NCBI GenBank assembly: GCA_030549495.1
Contig: JAUIRK010000312.1
Location: 385,001 to 449,000, forward strand
Reading direction: 5' to 3'
Origin: Nectonema munidae
Taxonomy: Eukaryota; Nematomorpha; Nectonematoida; Nectonematidae
Length of the DNA: 64,000 nucleotides
The notes beneath the pieces were generated by a model. That model worked only from the letters and a program-made list of their open reading frames with translations. It was not told the origin of the DNA and did no database searches. The translations under genes and the position numbers were made by a program. This document shows, in pieces, positions 1 to 10,640 of this stretch. Within the stretch, counting starts at the first letter, position 1; the number at the start of each line of letters is the position of its first letter.

Positions 1-558
1 CTAACATACTCAATATAAGAACTTGGGAGATATCTTTTGGATCTTTGTACGCAGATGTTCAAAGAAAAGAGGGTAGCGAGTAAAAGTATCTGAAATAAAA
101 AAGATAACATTATCAAATTGTATCAATAAAATAAGCCTTTCACAAATTCTCCTATCGTGCACTTTCATGTCAAATAGAAGACATCTTTGAGTCAAAATAA
201 TTATCATTTTTGGAATTTGTAAATATAAAAACAAATTAAAAAAAACGCTTTTTTATATTTTTAAAGGTCTTGGATTTTTGAACAACAGCATACATATATC
301 GTATTTTAAACGCTCGAGTATAAGAAACCCCCATACTTTTGGGACTTAAAATTTAGATAAAAGTTTTGAAAGTTATTTTACCTTAAAAAAGAATATGAAT
401 ATTATATATTATCAAGTTTATAAAATGTATGATAAATATTATTTATTGAACATAGAAAGGATATAACATTGAAATAATTGTAGGCAATGAGTAAGAATGT
501 GTCTATATATTGAGATTCCCTATTTTACTATATATACTCATACGGCACTTCCACTATA
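1..558. other. AT-rich non-coding sequence
   Basis: No supported gene or element end was found. The sequence is AT-rich with short A and T runs and scattered stops in all frames. The only open frames are short and lack any family signature. Confidence 0.5.
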
Positions 559-955
559 ATACATATGTTATCCGAGGTGAATTTTTTTGTATCCGCCGAT
601 GCAAAAGCGGATGGGATTTCAAATTTGACATCCTAGGAAATGCGGATGTTGAATTAGCGGAAGCGAATGTCATAATTGCTATAAGCAAATTCAAGTTTTA
701 TACTTCTCAAAAATTTAGAGGGAAGATGTCAATTTATATGTCTTATCATAAAGAAATGATTACCATAAAAATTCTGGATAAAGTAACTTTGCGGTATATA
801 GAAAAAAGAAAGATGTTTGAAAATTTTGGATGCTGAGGTTATTGCAGATGTTGGAACTTAAATCATCCGCTAATGAGGATGAGGATGTAATTTTTTTGGC
901 GGATAATTCGCATCTGTGAATGCGGAAACGGGTATCCGATTCATATCTACCATAT
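559..955. repeat. GCGGATG-rich dispersed repeat, copy 1
   Basis: The block is dotted with the heptamer GCGGATG or close variants (for example near 600-615, 640-660 and 898-930) and ends in a TATCCGAT-type motif. Its right half is similar to 37,607-37,770: both contain a GCGGTATATAGAAAAAA core, a gcggat..attc..catctgtgaa stretch and a terminal ATCCGAT or ACCCGAT motif. Short CATATG motifs lie near both ends. Subterminal GC-rich short repeats in an AT-rich element are typical of non-autonomous hAT-like DNA transposons, but no transposase is present and the family assignment is inference. An open frame at 510-836 runs through it and I regard it as chance. Confidence 0.5.
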
Positions 956-2125
956 GTATAAGAAACTCCTAACGTATATGAGAGTAAAATAACACAAAAA
1001 TGGAATGCTTGTGTGAAAGGGGTTAAACAAGCATTTAATCAATGCGTTAAAAGTCGTAATGCATGCGTAGAGGAGTTGATCAATGATTAAAAAGTTTTTA
1101 TAAAAAGTTTAGCATAAGTCAAAGTGTACATCTTTATTACACCCTTTTTACGTAAAAATGCATATTTCATTTATAGGGAAATGTCAATCATTTAAAATGT
1201 ACCTACAAAATGAGAAGAAATAGTTGAATAATTTATGTTTACTTACCGATAAAATGAGCTTCATGTTATTCTAAACATGCAAAAAATGAGATATATTGAT
1301 GTATTTGGGCATTATCATAATAGATATTAGTCAATATTTTAATGAATATATCAGTATCTATATCTCTGTCTTACAAAACAGACTTCTACCAAATAATGTA
1401 AAAGTTGGTTAAGTATACACTCCTTATATCCTCCACAAAACAAGGAAGAATATGGAAACCATTATAAGACTGCGACACTTTTTGGGGATCCGAAGATCAA
1501 ATAATAAAAAGACGTAGTTAAAAAAAATTACAATATGATTACCAGTTGTTCTTCACATCAAAAGCTTTTTTAGATAGCAGAAAAATGGTAGCGAACTTAG
1601 TACACTGTGATTAATTCTACGAAATTAAGTAATAAAATTGCGCTTAGTACTCGCTTAGACCTTATTTAATTGCAGTTACTACATTTTTTCAGTGATGAGA
1701 ATGGTATTTTGATGCAAATTACCATAAATGTAGTAAAAAATTAGGCAGGGTAATAGATAGATACTACTTTATATAGTTGTGAGCAATCGCGAAACGAAAA
1801 AAAATTTTAGAAAAAAATTATTCTCTATATCTTATATTCTTATTAATTTTTAAATAATTAATAAGTACAAAATTTTTATATATAGTCTAAAAATAAACCA
1901 TTTTTTGAACCCTTTATTGATATCGAAATATATTAGGTGGGAGGAGGGGGGGCTAAATCTGAGTTGGGGGGGGGAGCTCATTCCCCACATAGCGTATATT
2001 ATTTTTGTTTGTAATTAAGGGATTAGTTCGGTTCAGTAACGCATTCAAAAAAAATTTTTTATAAAAAAAAAAGTTTTTTAAATTTGTAAATTAAGCATGA
2101 AATTCAAAAAATAGGGTATCTTGAC
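956..2125. other. AT-rich non-coding sequence with G tracts
   Basis: No gene is supported. Two G-rich tracts lie at 1,936-1,976 and stand out from the surrounding composition. The rest is AT-rich with no inverted repeat ends that I could delimit. Confidence 0.45.
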
Positions 2126-2140
2126 CACTGGCGGATTTAA

Positions 2141-2192
2141 AGAGGGGGGGGGGGGGGGTGGAAGCGGCATACGCCCCCCCCCCCCCCCCTCT
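2141..2192. repeat. G-run/C-run hairpin inside hAT end
   Basis: AGAG followed by about 14 G is mirrored, across a loop of roughly 15 bases, by about 14 C followed by TCT. The two arms can pair completely. The G arm could also form a quadruplex. The run lengths may be unreliable in the assembly. Confidence 0.7.
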
Positions 2193-2438
2193 AAAATTGT
2201 ATTGCTAATTGCTTGAAAATTTTTCTTGATCTAATTCTTTTCGTAGAACTCAAATATTATGATGATTTCTGCAACTCGTTTTATAGATTCAATCTTTCTC
2301 TAAAGTGAGAAGCCCTAAAAAGTTTTTTATGTTTCCATCGTAGTTAAGTGTGGCACTTCTTACTTTTATATTATCCAATTTTTTTTTGTAAATTTATTAT
2401 TTAAACACATCAAGTTTTACCACATCAATTCACTTCGC

Positions 2439-2582
2439 AGTTCAATGAATGAGGATCGTTTTAATGCTCTCATTCTTCTTTTTGTTCACAGAGATATTCG
2501 ATGGGATATTGACACCATTATTGATATGTATGCTAAAAAGTGTCCTAGACGGATGAGACTCCTTAATCCTCTTAGTTCTTAA
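2439..2582 (+). pseudogene. hAT transposase C-terminal fragment
   Basis: An open stretch of 47 codons up to a TAA encodes a peptide including MNEDRFNALILLFVHRDI and a conserved-looking DTIIDMYAKKCPRRM segment. The pattern (M-x-x-x-R-x-x-x-L-x-x-x-x-x-H-R-D-I, then an acidic/hydrophobic helix) is that of the C-terminal dimerisation region of hAT transposases of the ZMYM/TTF-zinc-finger type. It sits between matched transposon ends and ends shortly before the right terminus, as expected for the tail of the transposase gene. The N-terminus, zinc finger and catalytic core are absent, so no function remains. Confidence 0.6.
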
Positions 2583-3043
2583 TGCAGTTACTTTCTTATG
2601 ATAAACTTATAATTTTTTGATATATTTTATTATGATACTCTAAGTTTTATTATAGAAAGCCAATTTTCGCTTTTTATTAAATTATTACCAAAAATAAGAT
2701 GAAAAAAAAAATAAAAAAAATTTTTTTTTGATAAATCTTAAATTTATATGTTTCAAATTTGAGTTCTAGTTTAGTAAAATCCGCCCCCCTAATGCCAATT
2801 TCTAGATCCGCCCCTGTTGACAATTATTTTCTCTAGAAGTTCGGGAAAATGGAATTTAAATCATTTTTTGTATTTTTTTAGGCTTTTTGGATTTTGAAAG
2901 AAGAGAAGGGCTTTAGAGGAAATCATTTAAATTACCGGTGTCTTTTTTGTATTTAAGAAGACTGAATTTTTTTCCGTATACTTTTAAATATTATTTTATT
3001 AGAATAAATCTTGGCATTTAACTATCACTGCCTTAGTCTACAT

Positions 3044-3381
3044 CAGTAGTTCTCAACCACCGGCTTGGGGTGTCACTAAGGGCCAATCTTTTGTTTTGGA
3101 GCCCACATGGCAACGTTGCATGAAATATAGGCTAACAATATCATTAAAGCCGTCAAAATTTCGCAAATTTTTTATTTAATATTTATGAACAATATGATTT
3201 CTAAATTTTATGATATATATATATATATGCTGCAATTTGATTTCAGTGTAAGTAACTATAGAATAACATTTCAGAGTTAATTAAAAAAGGCTTTTATAGA
3301 ATCCGATTTGCCTTTGGTGTGGCCCTGCTGTAATCTTGGTACTTATTTTTGCCTTTTGTTATAAAAGGTTTAAAACCACTG
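3044..3381. mobile_element. hAT-type MITE (CAGTRGTTCTCAACC ends)
   Basis: The left end is CAGTAGTTCTCAACCAC and the right end reads CAGTGGTTTTAAACC on the other strand, giving a short imperfect terminal inverted repeat. The 8 bases outside each end, GTCTACAT (3,036-3,043) and GTTTACAT (3,382-3,389), match at 7 of 8, the size of target duplication that hAT elements make. At 338 bp with no open frame it is a non-autonomous element. Ends of the form CAGTGGTTCTCAACC are common in animal hAT families. I am confident in the boundaries; the exact family cannot be named. Confidence 0.85.
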
Positions 3382-3389
3382 GTTTACAT

Positions 3390-5046
3390 TTTATCTGTGT
3401 ATGTGATTTAAATATTATAGATGGGAGAGAACATTAAAAATATAAATTTTTTATTTTTTGAAAATCAGGTTTTCATGTAGAACTAAAAATTTTGAAAGAA
3501 ATGTACGGTGTGTTAAATAATTCTTCATTTGAAACATCATTTTCAAAGCTTACATGAAAAATAATCCTCAAAGAAAGAAATAAAGAAATTTATTGAAAAA
3601 AGCAAGTTTTCAAGAACAAGTTTCAAAGAACAAGAACTCTAATTTTGTTAAAATTAGCAGATCCAAATAAAAGTTAAACATCTCTGTTTTACACAATGTT
3701 TAAAATGTAACTTCGTAACATACACGGCATACACTGGGTGAAGGCCACCTTTCTACAGCTACGCTCGTCAGCCTTTGGTTTAGCGAAGCGCAATAAAATT
3801 CGGTTTTATGAAAATTTTAAAAGCACATAGGGTAATTGCAATTATTTTGCAAGATCGCAAACTCTCCTGTTTAATCCATTTTGAATAAAAGGATTTGAAG
3901 CTGCTTTAACATGGGACATAACTTTCATGCCTTTTTGAACGAAAAATACTTTTTAAGTTTTTACATCCACTGAGATTCAAAGTTAGTAAGAATTACTGTG
4001 TGTGCTAATTAGTGGAGATTTTATCTTTGAATTAGAAACACCTGGAAGATGTTTGATTTTTCAATAATATCAGACAAAATTTATATATAGATACTAAGAT
4101 GTGAAAATTATAAATGAAATTTTTTAACCTAGGAGCAAATGAACGCCAAAAGTAAGTGTTGCGAGTAAGATTGAAGTATTATTAATTAAATCGAAATGGC
4201 TATTGTAGATGAAGCAAGTATTTAAATGCCAGTTAAAGTACCCTTGGCTTTTTTTTAAAGAACTTAAAGCTTCTGATATAAAATATTGCTTCAATTTTCA
4301 AGGCGTTCATTACTGCCAAGTCAAAAAGTGCATAACTTTTTACAAGAAGCTCTAAAAAACGTGTATTTAAGTATATACATTATACACATCGTTTTAGTTA
4401 AATTAAGATATTGACAAAAAAAAGTGTGTATATATTATTTGTCTTTGGATGCGCCTCTCCAAAACATCATGGATCAAATTGTTTGGAAGTTTGACAGCGG
4501 CACTATCATCGCGCTAATGTCTTCTTTATTTTTCACTTTTTGTGTGCATCTTCATCCTTGGCTGTCTATTTGAAATTTAGGTTAATCACTTCAAATCTTT
4601 TTTTCGTTTTGAAATGTGGCATACACACACCAAGCAAGCAGGCAAAATGGCAATCTCACTAGTTCCTTAAAAGAGTTTTATTAATGTTTTTGAAATGGCA
4701 TAAAAAGTGTTTTTCTTTTAATCGTATTAGTTATTATTATTATCATCATTAATTATTGCTATTATTCATTGCAAGCAGGCACCTTTTTCTTCTGTAATAG
4801 AGAAAGTAACTAAAAAAGCTTCTACGTGTGCATATATGAGATTTTGATGTGACATTCCTTACCTAAGACTTGGTAAAATTTATTGCAGGTTGGAGAGCCT
4901 TGGATGTTTTTAATGTAAGCACTTTGCCTGTCAACTTTGTACTCTTTGAGGACATTTTTTAATTCCTTTGGAGTACGCCAACGTGATTAAGCTTGCTGCT
5001 AATTAGCTTAGGTGCTGCACAGTGTACATCTATTCCATGTGTAGGT
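3390..5046. other. Non-coding, no supported gene
   Basis: The region is AT-rich with a slightly more GC-rich island at 3,720-3,790 and another at 4,440-4,570. Neither holds a long frame or a recognisable family motif. Short runs of codons around 4,880-4,980 on the minus strand are not enough to call an exon. Confidence 0.4.
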
Positions 5047-5110
5047 CAGTGGCTCTCAACCTTTATACTCCCAGCGATCATTTGTCAAAATTTTAAATTA
5101 CCCCCTCTCT
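5047..5110. mobile_element. Solitary hAT-like terminus
   Basis: CAGTGGCTCTCAACCTTT at 5,047 is the same type of end as the element at 3,044. I found no matching inverted end within the next 800 bases, so it is either a truncated element or one whose other end has decayed. Confidence 0.45.
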
Positions 5111-7979
5111 CTCTTCCCAAAATTTCATTCCATTAAAATTTCATCAAAATTTAAATTCTAAATAATCATATTATTATACCCAAAATATCCAAAGTTCTTG
5201 TTTTCAGTGTTCTGTCAAGACAACTATAGAGACAACCTTAAATTAAACTAATATTTTTAAAGTGGAGAGTTATGCATAGTGATGTGAAAAATATTTAATT
5301 AGCAATTTACTCACAAATACTGAATTATTTTAGTGCGATACCTTTCATAAATATTATGTAATGTATGTTGATGAATGGATTGTAGAAATTTACTACATCA
5401 TGCATTTTTGCAGGGATGATAAAAATAGATGTAGAAACAGCATAAAAGCTTGCAATTCATATTCAGTTTGCAGATATATGATAAATTCATTGTGGCAATG
5501 AAATGAAATGAAATTGGTTCTGATAACTACGATATCTGCCAATTTCTGGGCAGTTAATTCGTATACCAAATTGCCTAATTAACCCAACATTAATTAGCTA
5601 TATTAATTAAGTTATATTAATTAACTCAATTGAAACATTAAGATAAAATTAACATTTTATCTGGCTTCGATTCAGATAGAGAAAAAAAAAATTTTTAATG
5701 GGAAAAATAGTATATTGCAAATCTCTCATATGCATGTTTAATGCTAATGTATGTATATAGTATGTGTTTCTGGTTATACTCACGATTTTCCATTACTATT
5801 GTTCTCAAGAAAGCTAACAGTTGTTAATGGGCGAACTGGAGTCTTTATAGGAGGGGGGCAAGTGCCCACGTGGCTTCATACATACGAATACTCACATACA
5901 TACATGCAGTCCTATAGCCAAAAAAATTTTTTGAGGGTCTAAAAACAAAAACATATTAGAAACAGGTTTTCAAATCTCTATATCCTATTATATCTCTACA
6001 TTAAAAGTTCTTACATCCCTCATCTGTACAAAAGATTCTGTGATGTGTTAAGTTTAGTAAAGTGCAAATTTACGAAATTAGTGTTATTTTATGTAAAAGT
6101 TTTCTAATTTTGTTAGAAGTAAATTAAAATTTTCCAATTAATAATATTTCAAATGATAAATAGTAAACCCTACTGTTGTGTTTCAGTATAAAAATATGGA
6201 ATATAGAAAATCATTCAATCAGCAATATTGGGAAAATGATCAATAATTTTTATCATCATATTCTTTTTATAAATAGAGAGTGTACCTTTGATATCCAAAG
6301 GTATCTACTTCGATCTAAATACATCACATTTAAAATTTTGAAAATTTCTATTCGTAGATATTGTATACTTACATTATCATATATGAAAATGTGTTGAAAA
6401 ACATAGAGAAAGTTGATAGAGAGGTAACTTTCAATTAGGATTATTTTCAAGTTTTGTGGGGATTTGAACCCCCTTACTTCACCTGTAAGTACAGTCTTGC
6501 TTTCAACTGAAAAATTCCAAGCATCTTATTTATAAAGCTTTCTTGCCTCAATTTTCTCTTGACGAGCGTAGAATGCTCTCTTTAGACGCATACGTCTACA
6601 TCTTTTTTCTTTGAATAAATGAATTCTTCTTTTATATGCGGAGCTATCTTGTTCGAACATATACAAGTAAACTACCAATTATTCGTAATTAATAAGTGTT
6701 CTGAGGTTATTAACAAATTCGTCTCTAAATCTTATATAATTTAAGTTTTTTATGGCCAGGTGGAATATGCCCAAGCCCATTTAATACACTTACAAGGCCA
6801 ATTTTTGCATAATTTTCAAGTAAAATGGATTGGATGATTCAATTCTCATATAATAATCAAGCAAAAAATGTTAATTTATGAACTAGGCATGCTATATCAA
6901 AATTGTAATTAGTTTAATGTCATTCTCGCAACAATTTTTGCGATGTATGTTTAAAAATTCCTCTACTCATAGAGTCATGAAGTTAAATTTATAATATAAC
7001 TAACGCCAGCTTTATTCGTAGCTATTGCTTTCAACTTGCTTTTAAAAGACATAAAACAACAAATTTCGTCATATTGAGCATTAATGTTTCAATTCAAGTC
7101 AAATATTAATGCAAATTCCTGCAACTTTGTAGAGTATATACTATAGAGATTCCTACTCTTTAGGAAAGTAATTGCAACCATTAGTGAACAATTTGAAATC
7201 ATTAGTAAACTTTATGCAATCAATAGTATATAATAGGTATTAATCAATAATAATAGTGAACCAACAATTATATTTCAAATATGAAATTTACTTAATATTA
7301 CAAATTTATAAGACACAAGTTTCATCTATAGGATTTTATATAACATTTTTAAGAACTATTATTATTCTTAATTATTATAATTAAAGATTATTTTAATGAA
7401 AAGTTTTTTAAAGTTTTTAAATGAAAAATAAAAGATGAATAAATTTTTGTTTGAATATATCATTTAAATTTTTTAATATTTTAAATTTAATTTTTTATAA
7501 GGTTTATAGTATAAGGAAATATACTTTGCCATTCAACAAATTGAGAGCACTTTTTTTATTGATAGGAAGTTTCTTACTACATCAATACTTTCTTCAGTCC
7601 TTTTAAGTAACATCCAATCTGAACCATGGAGTTTGACTGCTGAAAGGTTGTATAGTAATGCATTGCCGTGTGTTGCCAACTTGTCCACGTTGTTACAATC
7701 GTAACGGGAGGGTAACCGATGAGTTTTGAAAGTAAACGTCTTTTTTAATAGTGAGTGATTTCATTCATAATAGATATTAAGGCATCAAGATTTTTGTAAA
7801 ATGCTTTCATCTTTAAAGCACGGCTGTGCTAAGAACAAGTAACGTGAAATAGCTTTGGAATGAAATAAAGCTTTTAAACTTTTTGCGGCTGATACATTGT
7901 GTCTTACTGCATGTGTTAAATATAAAAACAAAAATTTTTGCGTTTAATATAGAATTCTTTGCAACATCATCAACGGATC
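5111..7979. other. Non-coding, short remnants only
   Basis: No gene is supported. Around 5,830-5,880 a G-rich stretch with GGGGGGCAAGTGCCC resembles subterminal transposon sequence, but no partner end is visible. Short frames at 5,751-5,942 and 6,176-6,450 (both strands) have no family features and AT-driven composition. Confidence 0.4.
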
Positions 7980-8520
7980 TTGAAAGCATTTCTCCAATTA
8001 TATGATGTTGTTAGTTACACAATTTTATAAGATATTGGACATGAGGTAATTCACGTTGGCCAATACTTGTCCAGAAATATCTGCTTCATCAATCATCGGA
8101 AAAGCTTCTTCGTTTTGCATTAATCTTTTAATATCTTGTAAATTCATCGATCGCATTCTGCGTGCTCTTATTGAAAGTTGTGATTTGCCCATGTTTTCAA
8201 ACAAATTTTTAATGCTTGAATGATTCAATTTATGCAATGGAATGCTAGCTTCTAGAAACGCTATCACTAATCCTTTAATAAAATCTTATCCATAGATTCA
8301 CAAATCCTTCGAGATTTTCAATTTCCGTTTCTTTTATGTTTATGACTGTTTCTGTGATTTTCTACAAATTAAGGTTTTCCATACTTTACTTCTATCTTGC
8401 ATAATTTACAATTCAAACGTGTTTTAGAATAAAACTAAATTCTTTAGCATATTTTGTCACAAACGGAAAAATTTTGTACGTGCTGATTTGACCAAATTTT
8501 GGCTTACTTGAATTCATATA
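7980..8520 (-). pseudogene. CGGBP1-like / hAT transposase N-terminal relic
   Basis: On the minus strand an 80-codon open piece (8,025-8,267) encodes AFLEASIPLHKLNHSSIKNLF, followed by a conserved-looking DEADISGQVLANV. The first motif matches the F-L-x-A-x-I-P-L-x-K-x-x-H-P-x-x-x-x-F-F signature shared by CGG-repeat-binding protein 1 and the hAT transposases it derives from. Upstream, at 8,420-8,515, lies FVTKYAKEFSFILKHV, which resembles the start of the preceding BED-like zinc-finger segment (V-T-K-Y-x-x-E-F). Several stops and shifts separate the pieces and the zinc-binding cysteines are not intact, so it is a decayed copy. The catalytic core and C-terminus are missing. It could instead be a host CGGBP1-like pseudogene, since the two families cannot be told apart from this part. 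Confidence 0.6.
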
Positions 8521-9838
8521 TGAATCTTAACACTTGTTGAAATCGGTACTAAAAAAAGAAATTGATTTTGAAATAAATTAGAAAAGCAAAAAAACATGTA
8601 AAAAAATGTAATTTCTTGATTAAGTTTTTATAGTACATTAAAATTTTTTTATTTTATTTAAAGTACATTTGAAGAGAAGACTCAGAAAAAAAAATAAAAA
8701 AATTAAAGCAAAAAATCGATTGGGGAGGAAGCGAACCTATTTATATATATTATATACATAAAGAACTGCCTTTTTTCGATTATCGGGTCCAAAGTTCAAA
8801 ACCAAAACTACTGAACACCAAAACTTCCAAAACCCGAGTGCTCAAAATAGGCTTGAGGTTATGTTTAGATTTGAAGTTAGCATCAATGTTGTTTTAGAAT
8901 CAGTATTGAAGAAATTTTATCCAAAAATTAATGAAATTTGGCTTTGGGCATTATTGCTTTATGCACGTCTTAACCAAGAACCACCGGAAGAGGCGTTAGA
9001 AATTTGAAATCCTTTAAAAGTATAATTTTATATGCGCAATTTTATTTACTCTTTGTTTTGGTATAAATATCCAAATTGAACTTACGAAAAAGAGTAAAGT
9101 TTGTGTGAATAAATTTGCCAAAAATACATTTATTTTATTTAAAAATGCCGCTCTTTTTAAAAGTTATAGATATTTAAAAGCATTTATATATATTATATAT
9201 GATATAAAATACTATATATGTATGTACAAAAATTGAGCAAATTTAAAAGCCTGCCAAAAGGAATGCCTGTTGTCCTGCTTCCCTCTTAAAAAATACGATC
9301 CTGCATTTATGATTTAAAGGTTTCCTAGAAAACTGTATGAAACTTATTTAGAAAAGGAATGACTTGAAAATTGAGCAAATTCTTGTTTTATCAAATATTA
9401 AATTTAATTTAAAGGAGATTTTTTTTCTCCTTTTTTTTACAATGTTTTGTTTTTGAACAATCTATTTTTACATATGTTGTTAAATTTTTTTTGGTGTGAC
9501 AAGAACCTATTTGGTTTGCTCCACCTTCTTATTATATTTCAGATTATTTTTATAATTCTTTTTTCTAAAATAAATAAATAAATTAAAAAAAACAACTTAT
9601 TTCTAATAAAAAAACAAATAAAAAAAAGTTTTAAAATTTTTCTAAAATAAAAATTGACTCTATTGACTAAATAAAAAAATTAACTTTTATTGACATAAAA
9701 AATCTACAAAAAATATCAAGCATCAGTCAAATTAAACAAAGTAATTTTTTTAGGTCTTGCCTAAAGCGCAAACAAAAATAGACTTTTTAAACACTTATAT
9801 ATACATATTTTCTACAAACTAGTAGCCACTTAGTAGCA
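8521..9838. other. AT-rich non-coding sequence
   Basis: No gene or delimited element was found. There are long A and T runs, particularly at 9,400-9,720. Confidence 0.45.
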
Positions 9839-10640
9839 TATGTCAAACAAATTTTGACTGATGATAAAATTGCTTACGAAAATATTCATTCTAATTTTAA
9901 ATAAAATTAATTTTTTTATACAAAATTAACAATGTTAATTTCATTTCTTGTTTCAATTTTTGCCATTAGGTTGTCAAAATGTCTTAAAGTGGAAATGAAT
10001 TTTACGGTTGATGTCCAAAAATTTTCTACAAGGATATTATTTAAATTTTAAATAAAATTAATTTTTTTATACTAAATCAACCATGAGCCTTAATGGTTGT
10101 TAGGGTGTACTTCTCAGCTTAACAGTTGAAGGTCAGGGGTTCGATCCCCAAGGCTCCCAACTCTAAAAACAAGTTCACAAAAACTGTGATTAACCATCTT
10201 AAGCATAATGCGAGCATATAGCCTTACGGTTGAAAGTGCTTTGATATTTCAAACCAACTAAATCAAACATGCTAATTTCATTACCGTACTTAGTTTTTGC
10301 AATTTGGTTGTCAAATTGTCTTGTAGTGTCAATCAATTTTGCAGTTTAGTTCTAGAAATTTTCTTCAGGAATTTTATTTAAATTTTAAACAATATATGCT
10401 TTTTTTTATACCAAATCAACCACGGTGATTCAATTTATGGACCTCGTCTTCGCAATTAAGGTATGACAATATTTCTAAAGCTCAATCAATACTCAGTTTT
10501 TGGAATAGGATTTGGAAATCACAAAAATTTTCAATCAGATTTGCAGTTTACATCTGAGAATGTGTCTCCATAAACAGTTATCCACATTTTAAATAAAATA
10601 GATTTTTAATAATAAATCGAACATTCTGATTTTATTTTAG
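9839..10640 (+). repeat. Tandem array of a ~150-bp satellite
   Basis: Diverged units recur at about 150-bp spacing. A landmark reading aattttgactgatga near 9,852 recurs as aattttacggttgatg near 10,002, and similar landmarks follow at about 10,335 and 10,535 once the 171-bp SINE insertion is allowed for. Each unit has a stretch like atttaaattttaaataaaat, then a tatacYaaatcaa box, then a ttgtcaaa box. The same unit occurs in reverse orientation at 42,180-42,910 and once at 47,825-47,965. The sequence is unlike any transposon I can name, and at least three loci in one window suggest a dispersed satellite or the tandem core of a larger transposon. Confidence 0.7.
10086..10256 (+). mobile_element. 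tRNA-derived SINE inserted in the satellite
   Basis: The head folds like a tRNA. A GAGCCTT acceptor strand near 10,085 pairs with AAGGCTC at about 10,151-10,157, there is a plausible A box (TGGTTGTTAGGG), and the B box is a clean GGTTCGATCCC. A tRNA-unrelated tail of about 95 bp follows. The element is bracketed by 15-bp repeats actaaatcaaMcatg (10,071-10,085 and 10,257-10,271) differing at one base, which are target duplications made by LINE machinery. The target is inside a satellite unit, so the SINE is younger than the array. Because of the flanking repeats and tail I call it a SINE and not a tRNA gene. Confidence 0.85.

Larger units (their letters stand above)
2126..2816 (+). mobile_element. 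Non-autonomous hAT element with transposase remnant
   Basis: The left end begins CACTGGCGGATTTAAAG. The right end, read in reverse complement, begins CAGGGGCGGATCTAGAAA, so the termini form an imperfect inverted repeat of the CAGGGGCGG type known from hAT elements. Both sides are flanked by TTGAC (2,121-2,125 and 2,817-2,821), which looks like a 5-bp target duplication; hAT elements usually make 8 bp, so the exact edge is uncertain. Just inside the left end a long G run and a long C run form a perfect hairpin (2,141-2,192). A piece of the transposase C-terminus survives at 2,439-2,582. The element is about 690 bp, so it is an internally deleted relative of a larger transposon. Confidence 0.75.

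Noticed and set aside
6453-6525. Possible tRNA gene or SINE head on the minus strand (T-arm GGGGGTTCAAATCCCC)
   Set aside because: Only the T-arm/B-box part folds; I could not form an acceptor stem or D arm, and no target duplication is visible.
10085-10160. Functional tRNA gene
   Set aside because: The head folds partly, but a 95-bp tail and 15-bp flanking duplications show it is a SINE insertion, and the T loop is one base short.
9839-10640. CRISPR-like array
   Set aside because: The units are 150 bp and diverged throughout, with no short exact repeats alternating with unique spacers, and the genome is clearly eukaryotic.
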